From the NCBI GenBank assembly GCA_905236835.1, contig CAJOQY010000070.1, positions 1-15,201 of the forward strand: a stretch of DNA of 15,201 nt. The letters run 5' to 3'. Source of the stretch: an uncultured Oscillibacter sp. Lineage in GTDB: Bacteria > Bacillota > Clostridia > Oscillospirales > Oscillospiraceae. Shown here piece after piece: positions 14,209 to 15,201 of this stretch (positions within the stretch are counted from its first letter, which is position 1; each line of letters starts with the position of its first letter). Under the pieces are notes generated by a model. That model was not told where the DNA came from and did not search any database. It worked only from the letters and a program-made list of their open reading frames with translations. A program made the translations under genes and the position numbers.

Positions 14209-15177
14209 ATGAAACGCCTTATCATATTTTTTATATTTATATTAATGCTTATGTTAATATTTATATTTTTGATTTCCGCGCGCGTTCTTGCCCCGCCGCC
14301 CGGACGCGAAATCCGGATTGATGATAATAATTTAAATTTATCAAATATCCTGTCCAATCAAAATGAAATCATCAATTCCATCCGGGACGGACTGCGTTCC
14401 CATTCCGCCGGGATTCAAATTAAATTTTCTTATGACAAGCCGGATATTGGCGGTTCCGGGCTGCGCGAACTGAAAGAATTATGCGCGTATTGGATCGAAG
14501 AAGCCTTGAAAGAAACGGATGATCCGACAGAGGGCGATTATATCCGCTATCAATACGGCGGCTACCGGCTTGTATGTCGGCGTGGGAAACGGGACTCCAT
14601 ATCCGGAAAATATATTTACACGGCTGAAATCATCCCGGAATATTATTTATATTACACACAGGAAGAAGAAGTCACGGCGAAACTCACGGAATTGTTTGAT
14701 AATTTCGCTTTTACCAACGAGACAACGGATTATGAGAAAATCCGCGTGATTTATGATTATATCTGCCAAAATGTAAAATATGACCTCGTTCACAAGAACA
14801 ACGCGCGTTATCATGTCAAATCGACGGCCTACGCCGCTTTGATTCTTCATAGCGCCACCTGTCAGGGCTATTGCGCGGCCTTATATCGCATACTCCGTCA
14901 GGCGGGCGTGCCGTGCCGGATTGTCACCGGTACGGCCACGGCGCGGAACAGCGTACAGCCGGAATTTCACGCGTGGAATCTGGTGAAACTAAACAATCTC
15001 TGGTATTATTTGGACGCCACATGGGATTCCAAAAACGCCGAATCAGGAGAATATTCCTGTTTCCTGCGCGGTCAAGATGATTTTCCCGATCATATCATCG
15101 GCGCGGAATTTGACAATCCGGCGTTTTGGACAGCTTATCCCGTCGCGGAAGCCGGATTTCAATATTATAATTTATAA
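14209..15177 (+). CDS. Membrane-anchored transglutaminase-like cysteine protein
   Basis: This 322-residue protein has an uncleaved-looking N-terminal membrane helix (about 4-26), placing the rest outside the cell. Residues 170-275 form a transglutaminase core: Cys218 in TCQGYC, His254 in EFHAW and Asp269 in YYLDATWD make the papain-like catalytic triad in the usual order and spacing. Bacterial members of this family (PF01841) act mostly as peptidases or cross-linking enzymes on cell-surface proteins or peptidoglycan; the substrate here is unknown. Residues 30-165 are a less conserved N-terminal domain. The ATG at 14209 has GAGG 8 bases upstream. It is transcribed divergently from the iron operon and shares its control region, but no functional link is visible. 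Both ends of the gene are inside the window. Confidence 0.88.
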   Translation: MKRLIIFFIFILMLMLIFIFLISARVLAPPPGREIRIDDNNLNLSNILSNQNEIINSIRDGLRSHSAGIQIKFSYDKPDIGGSGLRELKELCAYWIEEALKETDDPTEGDYIRYQYGGYRLVCRRGKRDSISGKYIYTAEIIPEYYLYYTQEEEVTAKLTELFDNFAFTNETTDYEKIRVIYDYICQNVKYDLVHKNNARYHVKSTAYAALILHSATCQGYCAALYRILRQAGVPCRIVTGTATARNSVQPEFHAWNLVKLNNLWYYLDATWDSKNAESGEYSCFLRGQDDFPDHIIGAEFDNPAFWTAYPVAEAGFQYYNL

Positions 15178-15201
15178 TTTTTTATATTATAAAACTTTAA
15201 A

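Noticed and set aside
15180..15194. AT-only palindrome after the transglutaminase-like gene as a terminator
   Set aside because: The stem contains only A-T pairs and no U tract follows before the window ends, so it is too weak to call.
1..15201. CRISPR arrays, transposases, tRNA or rRNA genes, prophage genes
   Set aside because: I looked for evenly spaced repeats, transposase motifs and RNA gene signatures and saw none.

Overview
The window looks like chromosomal DNA of an anaerobic Gram-positive bacterium, most likely a member of the Clostridia. This is inferred from strong Shine-Dalgarno sites, lipoprotein signal peptides on proteins that are soluble periplasmic in Gram-negatives, sigma-A-like promoters, and AT-rich gaps between genes studded with CGCG words. 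I cannot name the species from sequence alone.

Layout. Positions 1-510 (minus) hold the N-terminal cupin half of an AraC-type regulator cut by the window edge, with its own promoter and an inverted repeat over the -35. A rho-independent terminator at 649-680 closes a 13.2-kb minus-strand gene string running from 13897 down to 723. In transcription order this string is: FTR1-type iron permease, P19-type lipoprotein, polytopic DUF2318 protein with two CxxC pairs, two FtsX/MacB-type ABC permeases, their ATPase, an FMN-binding lipoprotein with a DxxSGAT flavinylation motif, an unknown membrane-anchored protein, a cytochrome b/flavoprotein/iron-sulfur trio of the fumarate reductase-succinate dehydrogenase family (C-A-B order), a third FtsX-type permease and a second ABC ATPase. 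The string starts from a perfect-consensus promoter (TTGACA, 17 bp, TATAAT) followed at the start site by a TTAG-N6-CTAA inverted repeat. A divergent plus-strand gene at 14209-15177 encodes a membrane-anchored transglutaminase-like protein.

How the genes may work together. FTR1, P19, DUF2318, two permeases and an ATPase form the known core of the P19/FTR1 iron uptake locus (Campylobacter cj1658-cj1663 type). In Campylobacter this core is followed by thioredoxin-like genes. Here that place is taken by a flavinylated lipoprotein, then by a diheme quinone:fumarate reductase-like complex coupled by overlapping start and stop codons. My inference is that the operon carries both an iron importer and the redox chain that controls the iron oxidation state outside the membrane, or that it adapts fumarate respiration to iron supply. 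The flavoprotein subunit lacks the histidine that normally binds FAD covalently but keeps its dicarboxylate-binding residues. This joint operon is the main candidate for an undescribed system.
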